64,000 bases of DNA from Paenibacillaceae bacterium (GTDB lineage: Bacteria > Bacillota > Clostridia > Lachnospirales > Lachnospiraceae). Positions within the stretch are counted from its first letter, which is position 1, and each line of letters begins with the position of its first letter. Below, one piece after another: positions 1 to 8,096 of the stretch. The position numbers and the translations under genes were made by a program. The stretch lies in the NCBI GenBank assembly GCA_015057705.1, contig SVDU01000002.1, positions 62,001 to 126,000 on the forward strand. The letters run 5' to 3'. Under the pieces are notes generated by a model, which searched no databases, had not been told where the DNA came from, and saw only the letters and a list, made by a program, of their open reading frames with translations.

Positions 1-626
1 GCGGCAACTGCTGCCAGTCCGGAACCAATGGCAAAGGTGACGGTAATGACTTTATTTACATTAATTCCTGCAAGAATGGAGGCATCCCGGTCCTGGGGAA
101 CTGCCCGCATCGCTTTTCCCATTCTGGTTCTTTTAATAAAAAGCTGCAGCGCTGCCATCATAAATATACCAATACCAATTGTCAGTACAACGTTCAAAGG
201 GAGACTTGTTCCAAACACACTGATAGAAGGAAGGTCAAAAATTTTCTGTATATTACGAGGCTTTGCTCCAAAAAGAACCATGGCAAGATTCTCCAGAAAC
301 AGGCTCATGGCAAGTGCCGTAATAAGAGCGGACATGGCGCCTGCTTTCCGTACCGGCTTATATGCCACAACCTCCACAACCACACCTGTTCCGGCGCAGA
401 TTACAATGGCCAGAAATACGGACAGCCATGGGGGCATTCCGGCATTGATCATAAGCGGAATGGTATAAAACAGGGTATAGGAACCGATCATGATAAAATC
501 CCCGTGGGCAAAATTAATCATACGGATTATTCCGTATACCATCGTATAGCCCAGCGCAATCAGGGCGTAAATCGCGCCCTGGTTCAGTCCGTTTATCAGG
601 CTCTGAATAAATAATGAAAATGTCAT
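1..626 (-). CDS. livH: LivH-type branched-chain amino acid ABC permease (3' end outside window)
   Basis: Inner-membrane permease of a high-affinity branched-chain amino-acid-type ABC importer. Reading the minus strand from the ATG at 626 gives about 208 codons running off the window edge. The N-terminus carries the LivH hallmark MVYGIIRMINFAHGDF (residues about 28-43), followed by several hydrophobic segments and a KRTRMGKAMRAVPQD loop typical of the family. An AGGAGAAAGGA ribosome site lies just upstream. It sits 88 bp downstream of the livJ-like binding-protein gene, the usual livJ-livH order; livM, livG and livF would lie outside the window. The family also includes urea and amide importers, so the substrate is not fixed. 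Confidence 0.93.
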   Translation of the reverse strand, partial: MTFSLFIQSLINGLNQGAIYALIALGYTMVYGIIRMINFAHGDFIMIGSYTLFYTIPLMINAGMPPWLSVFLAIVICAGTGVVVEVVAYKPVRKAGAMSALITALAMSLFLENLAMVLFGAKPRNIQKIFDLPSISVFGTSLPLNVVLTIGIGIFMMAALQLFIKRTRMGKAMRAVPQDRDASILAGINVNKVITVTFAIGSGLAAVA

Positions 627-652
627 AGGCCGTTTCCTTTCTCCTTCAAATG

Positions 653-693
653 GAAAATGTGCACCAAAGACATTTTCATGCTTTTATGCACAT
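653..693 (-). promoter_or_regulatory. Competing hairpins between livJ and livH
   Basis: In the 88-bp livJ-livH gap, GAAAATGT (653-660) pairs perfectly with ACATTTTC (670-677). An overlapping ATGTGCA (657-663) pairs with TGCACAT (687-693). The two stems share bases, so only one can form at a time. There is no long U-tract. This may be a processing or partial-attenuation signal that lowers livH expression relative to livJ; function is inferred. Confidence 0.45.
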
Positions 694-714
694 CTCCTGA
701 TTGTCTTTTTAATA

Positions 715-1929
715 CTATTTTTTTGTTCCTTCCGGTGACAGGGTCATCAGCCATTTTACCTTGCCGCCCTCAAAGGTATTGATGGCAACCGATTTTTCAG
801 GATCCCCGTTTTCATCAAGAGTGAAGGTTCCCCCTACGCCGGTAAAGGTCATTTTCGTCATTCCCTTAATTAAGGAAGGGGTGTCTGTTGCCTTACCGTT
901 TTTCGCTGCTTCGGCAATCATATAGACGGCATCATAATAAAGCGCCGCACAGGCATTTAAGCTTTCTGTCCCGTATTTTTCCTTATATTTGGACACGAAA
1001 TTAGAAACAGCAGGAGCGGTGTCTTCGGATGAATAGTGGTTGGTAAAATAGCAGTTGTCAAACTTGTCTTCCACGCCTTTCGTATCTGCACCGTCCCAAC
1101 CGTCACCACCCATAATGGCACCGGTAAAGCCTGCATCTCTGGCCGCTCCCACTAACAGAGGAACCGTATCTAAGAAACAGGGATAAAACAGGAAGTCTGC
1201 TCCCTTTGCCACAACCTGGGAGGCCTGGGATGAGAAGTCCGTATCTTTTGTGGTACATTCTCCAGTATAGACAACCTCAATTCCATTTGCCTTGGCATTC
1301 TCTATAAATGCATCTTTTAATCCATTGGAATAATCATCGTCCTTTGCATAGATAACGGCTGCTTTTTTCCAGCCTTTTTCTTTTGCAAACTGAGATGCCA
1401 TTTTTCCCTGATAGGGATCGATGAAGCAGTCGCGGAAAATGCTGGGACCTTTTAATGTAACATCTTTATTGGTAGCTCCAGTTGCAAGAAGGAGCATATT
1501 ATCCTTGGAAGCCTGTTCTGCAATGGGGAGGGTTACTGATGAGAAAAAGCATCCCACTATGGCATTTGGGCTTTCCTTCATCAGACTGTTATACGCATTG
1601 ATCGCCTGTTTTGCATCGCTGGCATCGTCAACGACTTTTCCGCCGTTTACAATCTCAATTTTGTATTCCGAATTACTGGAATTGATTTCTTCTGCTGCCA
1701 TGGTAATGGCATTCTGAGCGCCTTCTCCATAGATGGCAGAACCACCTGTCAGAGAACAGATCGCACCGATTTTAATGGTTTTCGACCCATCGCCGGCAGC
1801 TTTTGTTTCCCCCGAAACCGCTTTTGTACCTGCCCCTGCTGCACTTTGCTGTGCAGATGATCCGCACCCGGTCAGAAGACTGCTGGCCATAGCTCCAATT
1901 AGCACAGCTGATAATAACTTTTTCTTCAT
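715..1929 (-). CDS. livJ: Branched-chain amino-acid-type ABC substrate-binding lipoprotein
   Basis: Extracellular solute receptor of the LivJ/AmiC type (Peripla_BP_6 fold), 404 aa. A lipoprotein signal ends in LLTGCG (Cys about 22), followed by an S/A/G/K-rich linker. The mature part begins IKIGAICSLTGGSAIYGEGAQNA, the family start with the ligand-contact SLTGG segment. It precedes livH in one transcription unit. ATG at 1929 has GAGGAGG seven bases upstream. Leucine/isoleucine/valine is the default ligand, but urea- and amide-binding relatives share this fold. Confidence 0.93.
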   Translation of the reverse strand: MKKKLLSAVLIGAMASSLLTGCGSSAQQSAAGAGTKAVSGETKAAGDGSKTIKIGAICSLTGGSAIYGEGAQNAITMAAEEINSSNSEYKIEIVNGGKVVDDASDAKQAINAYNSLMKESPNAIVGCFFSSVTLPIAEQASKDNMLLLATGATNKDVTLKGPSIFRDCFIDPYQGKMASQFAKEKGWKKAAVIYAKDDDYSNGLKDAFIENAKANGIEVVYTGECTTKDTDFSSQASQVVAKGADFLFYPCFLDTVPLLVGAARDAGFTGAIMGGDGWDGADTKGVEDKFDNCYFTNHYSSEDTAPAVSNFVSKYKEKYGTESLNACAALYYDAVYMIAEAAKNGKATDTPSLIKGMTKMTFTGVGGTFTLDENGDPEKSVAINTFEGGKVKWLMTLSPEGTKK

Positions 1930-1980
1930 ATTCCCATCCTCCTCATGCTTTTTTTGTTATATAAAACGGTTTTTTGTCAA

Positions 1981-2020
1981 ACAAAAAGAGGCTTTCCCGC
2001 TAAATACTGGGGAAAACCTC
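1981..2020 (-). terminator. Terminator/attenuator hairpin in livJ leader
   Basis: On the minus strand GAGGTTTTCCC (2020-2010) pairs with GGGAAAGCCTC (1998-1988), one G-U pair, with an 11-nt loop, followed directly by TTTTTGT. This is a canonical intrinsic terminator about 60 bp upstream of the livJ start and inside its predicted leader, so it probably works as an attenuator. Confidence 0.6.
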
Positions 2021-2064
2021 CTTGTTCTCCAAAAAGAAACTGGGATGCTTTAAGTAGACATCAT

Positions 2065-2111
2065 GTCTCAAAAAGCAAAAGAAGCCGCAACTGCATTCTT
2101 GCAGTTGAGAC
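2065..2111 (-). promoter_or_regulatory. Nested hairpin in livJ leader
   Basis: CAACTGCA-AGAA-TGCAGTTG (2107-2088) forms a perfect 8-bp stem followed by a U-rich stretch. An outer pairing GTCTCAA/TTGAGAC (2111-2105 with 2071-2065) partly excludes it. Together with the downstream terminator-like hairpin this resembles an attenuated leader. I could not match it to a named riboswitch class. Confidence 0.4.
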
Positions 2112-2143
2112 TCCATTGTTCTCTCGCTTTATATGTTGGGAGC

Positions 2144-2179
2144 ATTATACCACTTGCAGGTAAAAAGCACAAGTGGTAT
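2144..2179 (-). promoter_or_regulatory. livJ promoter with overlapping dyad operator
   Basis: On the minus strand TTGTGC (2172-2167) and TATAAT (2149-2144), preceded by TGG, are separated by exactly 17 bp. A perfect 10-bp inverted repeat, ATACCACTTG/CAAGTGGTAT (2147-2156 and 2170-2179), spans the -35 to -10 region, so it looks like a repressor operator. The transcript would start near 2137 and have a leader of about 200 nt. Confidence 0.6.
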
Positions 2180-2200
2180 TTGGGTTTTTTCCATACAAAA

Positions 2201-3418
2201 CTATTCGTTACCGTGATGACCATACCCCTCTATATTATAAGAGCAGGGAATGAAACATGAAAATGTAATCAGCAGAAACAGCACCATAGCATAAACAGAG
2301 GAAAATAGAAAAATAATCACAAGTAAAAACAGCAAAATCCCGATTCCAATCCGTATCACGATATGAGGAATGAGTTTAAAACCACTTGCCAGTCCCAGAA
2401 CGGCATTCCCGATAAACATGGTATTTGCAATTCCTACAATATTCTGAAATGACAGAATTCCAGAGGCATGAAGAAAGAGTACCAGATAATTCACCGCCAG
2501 AAGCATAAGGGCTGTCAGCCATTTATGGTGAAATATTTTGGGTAACCCAACGTTTTTAAACCGAGTCGCAGTCTGGCGCACAACTGCCCCTGTAAAAGTT
2601 GACACAGTACAGATACAAAGACCTGCAGCCAGCCCGGAAAAGACTGCTCCTGAAAATCTGCCTGCGACTGGTATTAATAGATCAGGCATGGAATGACTGG
2701 GGCTGTTTTGAAATGCGAAAGCAGTCAGCAGATATACCAGAATAATTGCTGTCAGACTAATCTGCATGGCACGCATCATGGTACGTTTGGGATTTTCCAC
2801 ATCCTCCACATAATTTCCCAGTATCTCCCAGCCCACAATCGCCCAGAATATAAGAAGAAGCGTCTGTCCCAAGACCTCCGGTGCCGGCAGGCTGTGGGGA
2901 ATCGACAGATCGGGTAAACGAAACAGAGTCGCACCGCTTCCAGCAAGCAGCAGGCAGGCTGTGATACTGGATAATACCAGCATAAATTTCCCCATAAAGG
3001 AAACATCCGATATAACAATCATGGCACAAATAAAAAGTACCCCTCCGGCTATAACCCATGGATTTACGTGAAAGACAGAGGTAACAGCCGGCCCAATAAA
3101 CTCTGCCGCAGTAATTGCCACTGCAACAGGACCAAAAAAGACCGCTACCGTAAGGTAATTGGCTGCAAGTGTTCCAAATCTGCTGCCAAACATATCCCCG
3201 ACAATGGTACTGATTCCCCGGTTATCTGATGCAATTATTGTCATCTTTGCAAAGACATAGGCAAATAAAATATTAAGTGCCATAATAATGATCCATGCAA
3301 AAATCGCATGCTCACCCAGCATTTCATAAGCCAGAGATGGCAGAAAGATAATGCCGGAGCCCAGAATCGGCCCGGTCATCAGCCCACTTACCGTAAATAC
3401 ATTTAATTTTTTCTTCAT
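2201..3418 (-). CDS. APC-superfamily amino acid permease/exporter (YjeH-like)
   Basis: Polytopic membrane transporter of the amino acid-polyamine-organocation superfamily, about 405 aa from the chosen start. The N-terminal MTGPILGSGIIFLPSLA segment is the APC TM1 glycine-rich unwound helix, and about 11-12 hydrophobic helices follow. Overall it resembles the YjeH methionine/branched-chain exporter group more than importers. I chose the ATG at 3418 over 3451 because GGGAG lies at correct spacing and MKKKLNVF precedes TM1. The divergent LysR gene probably controls it. Substrate unknown. Confidence 0.8.
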   Translation of the reverse strand: MKKKLNVFTVSGLMTGPILGSGIIFLPSLAYEMLGEHAIFAWIIIMALNILFAYVFAKMTIIASDNRGISTIVGDMFGSRFGTLAANYLTVAVFFGPVAVAITAAEFIGPAVTSVFHVNPWVIAGGVLFICAMIVISDVSFMGKFMLVLSSITACLLLAGSGATLFRLPDLSIPHSLPAPEVLGQTLLLIFWAIVGWEILGNYVEDVENPKRTMMRAMQISLTAIILVYLLTAFAFQNSPSHSMPDLLIPVAGRFSGAVFSGLAAGLCICTVSTFTGAVVRQTATRFKNVGLPKIFHHKWLTALMLLAVNYLVLFLHASGILSFQNIVGIANTMFIGNAVLGLASGFKLIPHIVIRIGIGILLFLLVIIFLFSSVYAMVLFLLITFSCFIPCSYNIEGYGHHGNE

Positions 3419-3477
3419 ACAAACACATCTCCCTTCCATCGCATTTATCATAATAAAAAATCAAGCATTTGTATAAT

Positions 3478-3520
3478 TGAAGTTACTAAAGATTGACTTC
3501 AGAATAATTGATGATAAAAT
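3478..3520 (+). promoter_or_regulatory. LysR-type operator and lysR promoter
   Basis: The divergent gap contains the dyad TGAAGT-N12-ACTTCA (3478-3501), the usual size of a LysR recognition site. Overlapping it is a plus-strand promoter TTGACT (3493-3498), N16, TAAAAT (3515-3520). The arrangement suits an autoregulated LysR that also acts on the divergent permease gene. Confidence 0.6.
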
Positions 3521-3571
3521 AATGATAACAGGATTATGAAATGAAATAACATCTGGAAAGGGCGATGAGAT

Positions 3572-4453
3572 ATGATTGAGATACGTAATTTAAGAACGTT
3601 GGTTAAAATAGCAGAGCTTGGCAGTTACACAAAGGCGGCTCAGGCTCTGGGATATGCCCAGTCTACTCTGACCTTCCAGGTAGGTGCCATTGAATCCTAC
3701 TATAATTGTCCTGTCTTTGACCGGACTGGTAAGACGCTGAAGCTTACTGCGTTTGGAGAGCAGCTGCTGGAATATTCTAATTCGGTGTTACGGGAGTACG
3801 ATAATCTGGAACAGTTGGGAAAAAGCGATGCCATTCCCCAAGGCTGCTTACGGATCGGGGCCCCTGAATCCCTGACACTGTATCGTTTGTACCCGCTTAT
3901 CATTGCCTATAAATCGGCTTATCCACAGGTGGAGGTTCGTATGATCAACAGCCCGTGTGAGCTGCTGATAAAAGATTTATCCGCCGGACAGCTGGATATC
4001 AGCTTTGTACTTCAGCCCGAGTGTATGGATGAGAATCTGCATACAGAACTGCTTTTGGAGGAGAAAATGTGCCTTGTTGCTCCCGCCGGTCATACACAGC
4101 CAGACTTTTTGCCCGAATCCGGGGAAATGGTGTTCTATACAGAAAAGGAATGCAGCTATCGTCAGGAATTTGAACGATACTTGCAAAAGCACCACTATGT
4201 CCCTACCAATGTACTGGAAACAGCCAATGTGGAGGCAATCAAAAAATACGTAACCAACGGCCTGGGAGTTTCCTATCTTCCCTATTACACCGTGAAATCA
4301 GAAAGTGAAAGCGGATTAATCCGCACAAAATTCATTGAAACAGACCCTGTTTTTTTCACCCAGATTGTGTATCATAAAAAGAAATGGATTTCTCCAGCCA
4401 TAAAGGCACTGATAAATCTCAGCCGCGAATATGGCCAGAAATGGTCCGTCTGA
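3572..4453 (+). CDS. LysR-family transcriptional regulator
   Basis: 293 aa. N-terminal winged HTH (residues 1-60, IRNLRTLVKIAELGSYTKAA then ALGYAQSTLTFQV), linker helix, and a type-2 periplasmic-binding-like effector domain (about 90-290). Start ATG 3572 follows GGAAAGGG. It is divergent from the APC permease and shares its 120-bp promoter region, so it is the likely regulator of that transporter. It converges with the acetyltransferase gene 10 bp downstream. The effector is not predictable. Confidence 0.92.
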   Translation: MIEIRNLRTLVKIAELGSYTKAAQALGYAQSTLTFQVGAIESYYNCPVFDRTGKTLKLTAFGEQLLEYSNSVLREYDNLEQLGKSDAIPQGCLRIGAPESLTLYRLYPLIIAYKSAYPQVEVRMINSPCELLIKDLSAGQLDISFVLQPECMDENLHTELLLEEKMCLVAPAGHTQPDFLPESGEMVFYTEKECSYRQEFERYLQKHHYVPTNVLETANVEAIKKYVTNGLGVSYLPYYTVKSESESGLIRTKFIETDPVFFTQIVYHKKKWISPAIKALINLSREYGQKWSV

Positions 4454-4463
4454 CTTTCACTGA

Positions 4464-4988
4464 TTATTGAAACTCCGATTTTAAAATCCCATATTCATAG
4501 GTATCTTTCCATATGGGATTGCCGTCCTCATCAGTAAAAAAATATACATTTTTAAGCAATGTCCCCTCTCTTCTCATCCCCACTCGCTCAAGCAGTTTCC
4601 AGGAATTAGGATTCTGGGGATCACACATTGCAATCATTCTTCTTACACCAAGCTCATGAAAGCCATATTTCATCAGTGCCAGAAGTCCTTCTGTGGCATA
4701 CCCCTTCCCCCAGTACTGATCATTGAAAACATAACCCACTTCCCATGTTTCAAATTCTTCTTTTGCAAAATAGAAATTACCGATGAGTTTTCCGCTTTTT
4801 AAGCATACAGCAAGAAACCGCTCATCATCAGCCCGCCTTTTTGCTTCTGAGTAAGATTTTTCTCTTGAATATGGCTTGTATGGTTCAAACTCCAACACCT
4901 TTGGATTAGAAAAATACTCATACAAATCTTCCCCGTCATTTTCTGTAAACTTACGTATCACCAATCGGTCTGTTATTATTTCCTTCAT
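4464..4988 (-). CDS. GNAT-family N-acetyltransferase (RimJ/RimL-like)
   Basis: 174 aa, full length for the family. It starts with the RimJ/L signature TDRLVIRKFTENDGEDLYEYFSN. The acetyl-CoA pyrophosphate loop region reads YWGKGYATEGLLALMKYGF, and RRMIAMCDPQNPNSWKLLERVGM follows. It transfers acetyl from acetyl-CoA to an amine, typically a protein N-terminus or a small molecule; the target is unknown. It is monocistronic, convergent with the LysR gene and separated by about 100 bp from the broken EFR1 gene. Confidence 0.9.
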   Translation of the reverse strand: MKEIITDRLVIRKFTENDGEDLYEYFSNPKVLEFEPYKPYSREKSYSEAKRRADDERFLAVCLKSGKLIGNFYFAKEEFETWEVGYVFNDQYWGKGYATEGLLALMKYGFHELGVRRMIAMCDPQNPNSWKLLERVGMRREGTLLKNVYFFTDEDGNPIWKDTYEYGILKSEFQ

Positions 4989-5091
4989 ATAAATTCCCCC
5001 AGTTTTTCAGTTAATGTTACAAATATGTATTATACAGCAATATTCCTGAAATTAAAAAGACTTTGTGACATTGCTGCAAGCAATGGCACTT

Positions 5092-5677
5092 TTACCGGCG
5101 CATAAGATCTTTTACTTCAACATAAGGGTTCCTGTACCTCTGTTTTCCTTCCGACATGTTTCCGTATTGAACAGCCTGCCTGGGGCATAGGTTTAAGCAC
5201 GAAAGACACATCTCACACTGCATGGTACTCATGGGATTTAACTGCCGAGACGATCTCCCGGACTTTCTTCTCCATTGAGTCAAAAAGTTTTTTTTCCTCG
5301 TTTGTTTCATGCAACAATATCATGTTGGTAGGCATGATTATAGAATAACCTGCTGAAAGTTTAAGACCTCTTGCCCCCAGCATTCTGCGTGTAAGTACCA
5401 AAGCTCCGGCTACCCTGCCGCCATTGGTAGCAACGGCAAAAAAATATTTACCCTTAATATCAGATGACAGATGTTTTATAAACTGCTTAACCACATTTGG
5501 CAAGCCAAACGCATATACAGGGAATACAAGGCCAATATTGTCAGCTTTCAAAAGTGCTTTTTTCTCACCTTCAGCCTCAATGGGAACGATTATCGTATCC
5601 CCAAGCAGATCCCCGATCCTTCTGGCACAGTATAGAGAATTTCCTGTCCCTGTAAAATAGTAAATAATTGTTGACAT
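5092..5677 (-). pseudogene. EFR1-type flavodoxin/4Fe-4S ferredoxin, internally deleted and frameshifted
   Basis: The 5' part (5677-5213) encodes a flavodoxin-like domain beginning MSTIIYYFTGTGNSLYCARRI with the FMN phosphate loop TGTGNS. The 3' part, in another frame (about 5235-5092), encodes one 4Fe-4S motif, CEMCLSCLNLCP, and the family tail KQRYRNPYVEV. EFR1 proteins normally have about 260 residues and two CxxCxxCxxxCP clusters. Here about 60-70 residues, including the first cluster, are missing and the frame changes at 5213-5240. A functional two-cluster ferredoxin cannot be made; only a flavodoxin-like stub could be. Confidence 0.8.
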
Positions 5678-5716
5678 CTTAATTATTCTCCTTTTTCAAA
5701 TCTGAAATCCGTCCGC

Positions 5717-7183
5717 TTATTTCCCATCTGCCTGCAGGTTTGAAAGCGATGCCGGTTCAGATTTTTTATACACGGTCAGGAACAGGGTAGGAATCACTGA
5801 CAAGATTGTAAAGCCAACTGACCACCAAAAAGCAACATTGTACGCACTTACAACATTCTGTATTCCCGATGCAGAGTGGCTGGCTAACTGATGCTCTACA
5901 ATTGTTGCAAGAACTGCAGATCCGAACGCACCTCCAATTGTCTGCAGTATTCTTGTGGCAATGCTGGCATGAGGAATCTGCTCACTGTTCAGTCCCACAT
6001 AGGCAGAAACCATAAGCGGAATGAATACTCCGCCCAGACCAGCCCCCCGTATCAGCAGCGCTGCACCTAACAAAATTGCATTTGTTCCGGAATCAGCAAA
6101 CGCAAATGGCAAAGTACCCACCGCTGTGATGATAAGGCTTACCATAACAATGGGACGCGCTCCTATCCGGTCAGTCAGTTTTCCCATCTGGGTTCGTGTT
6201 AGCAGCATTCCAACGCCCTGAGGTATCAGCATAAGTCCGGCGTATAGAACACTTTCACCACGTACCTGCTGATAGAATAGCGGGAGCAGGAGCATACCGC
6301 CATTGGTGATAATACCTGACATGAAAAGCAAAACAGACGTAGCAGAAAAATTGGTTGATTGAAACAAATGCAGATCAAGCACTGGAGATATTTTCGTATT
6401 TAAGGCGTAAAAAATAAATGCAGCCATTACAAGCAGCCCTGTTACTATGGGAACAAATACTGCACTGCTGTTTAATCCACCATGAGAAGCTATCTGTGCA
6501 ATGCCATAAATGAGCAAAGCAAATGCCGGGGACAGCAGTAAAATACCAATCATATCAAGAGGCTGTTTTTCCTCTGCTGGACTGTCCTCTGGTATTCCCC
6601 AAAAAGACAGTAATGCAGCGATGATAGTCACCGGAATATTGACATAAAAGATCCAGCGCCAGCCCAGACTGTTGACTATAATTCCTCCAAGTACCGGTCC
6701 CAGAATCGGTGCTAACAGCATGGGAAGGCTGACAATTGATGCCATATGCCCAATATTTTTACCTCCTGATATCTGAACCAGCATGTTTGTCATGGTCGGC
6801 ATCAATAAACCTGCGCCAATTCCCTGAAGGAGCCGAAAACCGATCAGAGTTCCTATATTCCATGACAGTGATGAAAGAACGGAACCCACCAAAAATAAAA
6901 TCAATGAAAATTCATACAGACGCTTACCACCAAACCGATTAATGGCCCAGCCGGAAACGGGAACTGCAATTGCCATTGCAAGCACATATCCCGTGATGAC
7001 CCACTGTATAACGGAAACCGTACTTTTAAATTCACCTGCAATTGTTTTTATGGCCACATTGACCATTGTAGAATCCAATAGCGGTGCAAGAGAACCAAAT
7101 ACCAGGATTATTGATACCTTAAGCATCATCGGATCAAGCGTATCTTTTTGCTTCCTGGAATCATTTGCTATATTTTCTGCCAT
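5717..7183 (-). CDS. DHA2-family MFS drug:H+ antiporter (EmrB/QacA type)
   Basis: 488 aa with about 14 predicted hydrophobic helices, the DHA2 size. Motif D1-like LDSTMVNVAIKTIAGEF in TM1, motif A-like NRFGGKRLYEFSLILFLVGS after TM2, and motif C-like LLAPILGPVLGGIIV in TM5 are visible. It exports hydrophobic or cationic compounds using the proton gradient. ATG 7183 has AAGGAGG upstream. The divergent TetR gene and intervening dyad indicate drug-inducible repression. Confidence 0.92.
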   Translation of the reverse strand: MAENIANDSRKQKDTLDPMMLKVSIILVFGSLAPLLDSTMVNVAIKTIAGEFKSTVSVIQWVITGYVLAMAIAVPVSGWAINRFGGKRLYEFSLILFLVGSVLSSLSWNIGTLIGFRLLQGIGAGLLMPTMTNMLVQISGGKNIGHMASIVSLPMLLAPILGPVLGGIIVNSLGWRWIFYVNIPVTIIAALLSFWGIPEDSPAEEKQPLDMIGILLLSPAFALLIYGIAQIASHGGLNSSAVFVPIVTGLLVMAAFIFYALNTKISPVLDLHLFQSTNFSATSVLLFMSGIITNGGMLLLPLFYQQVRGESVLYAGLMLIPQGVGMLLTRTQMGKLTDRIGARPIVMVSLIITAVGTLPFAFADSGTNAILLGAALLIRGAGLGGVFIPLMVSAYVGLNSEQIPHASIATRILQTIGGAFGSAVLATIVEHQLASHSASGIQNVVSAYNVAFWWSVGFTILSVIPTLFLTVYKKSEPASLSNLQADGK

Positions 7184-7219
7184 ATTAAAACCTCCTTAAA
7201 ATAAGAACTTTACTTTATC

Positions 7220-7232
7220 CAACAATCTGTTG
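7220..7232. promoter_or_regulatory. Candidate TetR operator
   Basis: CAACA-ATC-TGTTG, a perfect short dyad, lies in the 138-bp gap between the divergent exporter and TetR genes, about 40 bp from the exporter start. It is the best inverted repeat in the gap and so the likely repressor site; the regulator-site pairing is inferred. Confidence 0.4.
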
Positions 7233-7321
7233 TATTATCATATTGTAATGAGACTACGATTTTTCATCAACCGACAATCATAATTTATTTGTTGGATTTT
7301 AAAAGGCAAGGGGGAATTTTT

Positions 7322-7876
7322 TTGATAAAGCAGCCTGAAATCACAATGCAGACCAGAAAAAACTTAGCAGATGCGTTTTGGCAGATCTACTGTGAAAAAC
7401 GAATTGAAAAGATTACGGTTAAGGACATAACAACAAAGGCAGGTTATAACAGAAGTACATTTTATGAGTATTATACAGATGTCTACGATGTGCTGGAGCA
7501 AATTGAAGCCTCTGTATTACCAGATATTGAAAGACACAAAAAAATGATACCGAATGGGAGCATGCAATTTCCACTAAAACATCTTGTGGAAGTGTATAAT
7601 AAAAACAAGCAATATTTTATTGTCCTTTTAGGAAAAAACGGGGATCCGGCCTTTCAGGAAAAGATGAAAAATACATACAAAGACCTGGTACGCCCCATGG
7701 TACAATCGTATGAATCAGATGATTACAAATTAGAATGCAGTCTGGAATATGCCATGTCCGCTATCATTGGAGTGATGACGTATTGCTTTACAAGGGAAGA
7801 ACAACCTGATATTGAAAAAACGGTTGTGCTTCTCAATGACTTTATGAACAATGGTGTAATAGGGCTGCTAAAGTAA
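7322..7876 (+). CDS. TetR/AcrR-family transcriptional repressor
   Basis: 184 aa from the TTG at 7322, chosen because AAGGGGG lies seven bases upstream; an earlier in-frame TTG at 7289 has no ribosome site. The N-terminal HTH reads KITVKDITTKAGYNRSTFYEYY (residues about 28-50), diagnostic of TetR, followed by an alpha-helical ligand domain. It is divergent from the DHA2 exporter, the classical pump/repressor layout, and probably represses both genes. It ends in the terminator that forms one copy of the island-flanking repeat. Confidence 0.9.
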   Translation: MIKQPEITMQTRKNLADAFWQIYCEKRIEKITVKDITTKAGYNRSTFYEYYTDVYDVLEQIEASVLPDIERHKKMIPNGSMQFPLKHLVEVYNKNKQYFIVLLGKNGDPAFQEKMKNTYKDLVRPMVQSYESDDYKLECSLEYAMSAIIGVMTYCFTREEQPDIEKTVVLLNDFMNNGVIGLLK

Positions 7877-7952
7877 ATAAGAAAAATGGGCAAAATCAGG
7901 CCACCCCCCTGATCTCTGCCCATTTTTTATTTTCTCACAACGCCTGGAACCC
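7876..7952. repeat. Direct repeat copy A (island left boundary)
   Basis: This 77-bp stretch is identical, apart from one C in a homopolymer, to 10586-10663. It contains a bidirectional terminator (AAAATGGGCA...TGCCCATTTT, 7882-7927). Read on the minus strand it also contains the last codons (RVPGVVRK-stop) of the response regulator intact at 10638-11324. It is therefore a displaced duplicate of that gene's 3' end, as left by integration into a gene terminus. Confidence 0.85.
7882..7927. terminator. Terminator of the TetR gene (inside repeat A)
   Basis: Outer stem AAAATGGGCA/TGCCCATTTT with inner ATCAG/CTGAT pairing around a C-rich loop, flanked by A- and T-runs so it can work in both directions. 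It lies 5 bp after the TetR stop codon. Confidence 0.8.
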
Positions 7953-8096
7953 ACAAAAAATAAAGTATAAGGTATTTTCAGTATCCTGCATTTGTTCATT
8001 TGAATACCCAGATGCATAAATGTTGGTTGGAAAAAATACAAAAAACATAGTTGCTGCCAATAGGCAGGTAAGTTTAATTATGGAAAACTTTTTCAA
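7935..8096 (-). pseudogene. 5' remnant of a secreted-protein gene (signal peptide plus about 15 residues)
   Basis: A TTG at 8096 overlaps the TGA stop of the M56 peptidase gene (TTGA) and follows AGGGGGG, so translation would be coupled. The product has 53 codons: KKF, a hydrophobic core LTCLLAATMFFVFF, cleavage-like NIYASG, then YSNEQMQDTENT. The last few codons run out of frame into the duplicated response-regulator tail of repeat A. The gene was therefore cut by the repeat junction near 7953. It probably encoded a small exported peptide governed by BlaI/M56, possibly related to the product at 9934. Confidence 0.6.

Noticed and set aside
28-468. 146-codon plus-strand ORF
   Set aside because: Antisense shadow of livH; the minus-strand frame carries the MINFAHGD motif and ribosome site.
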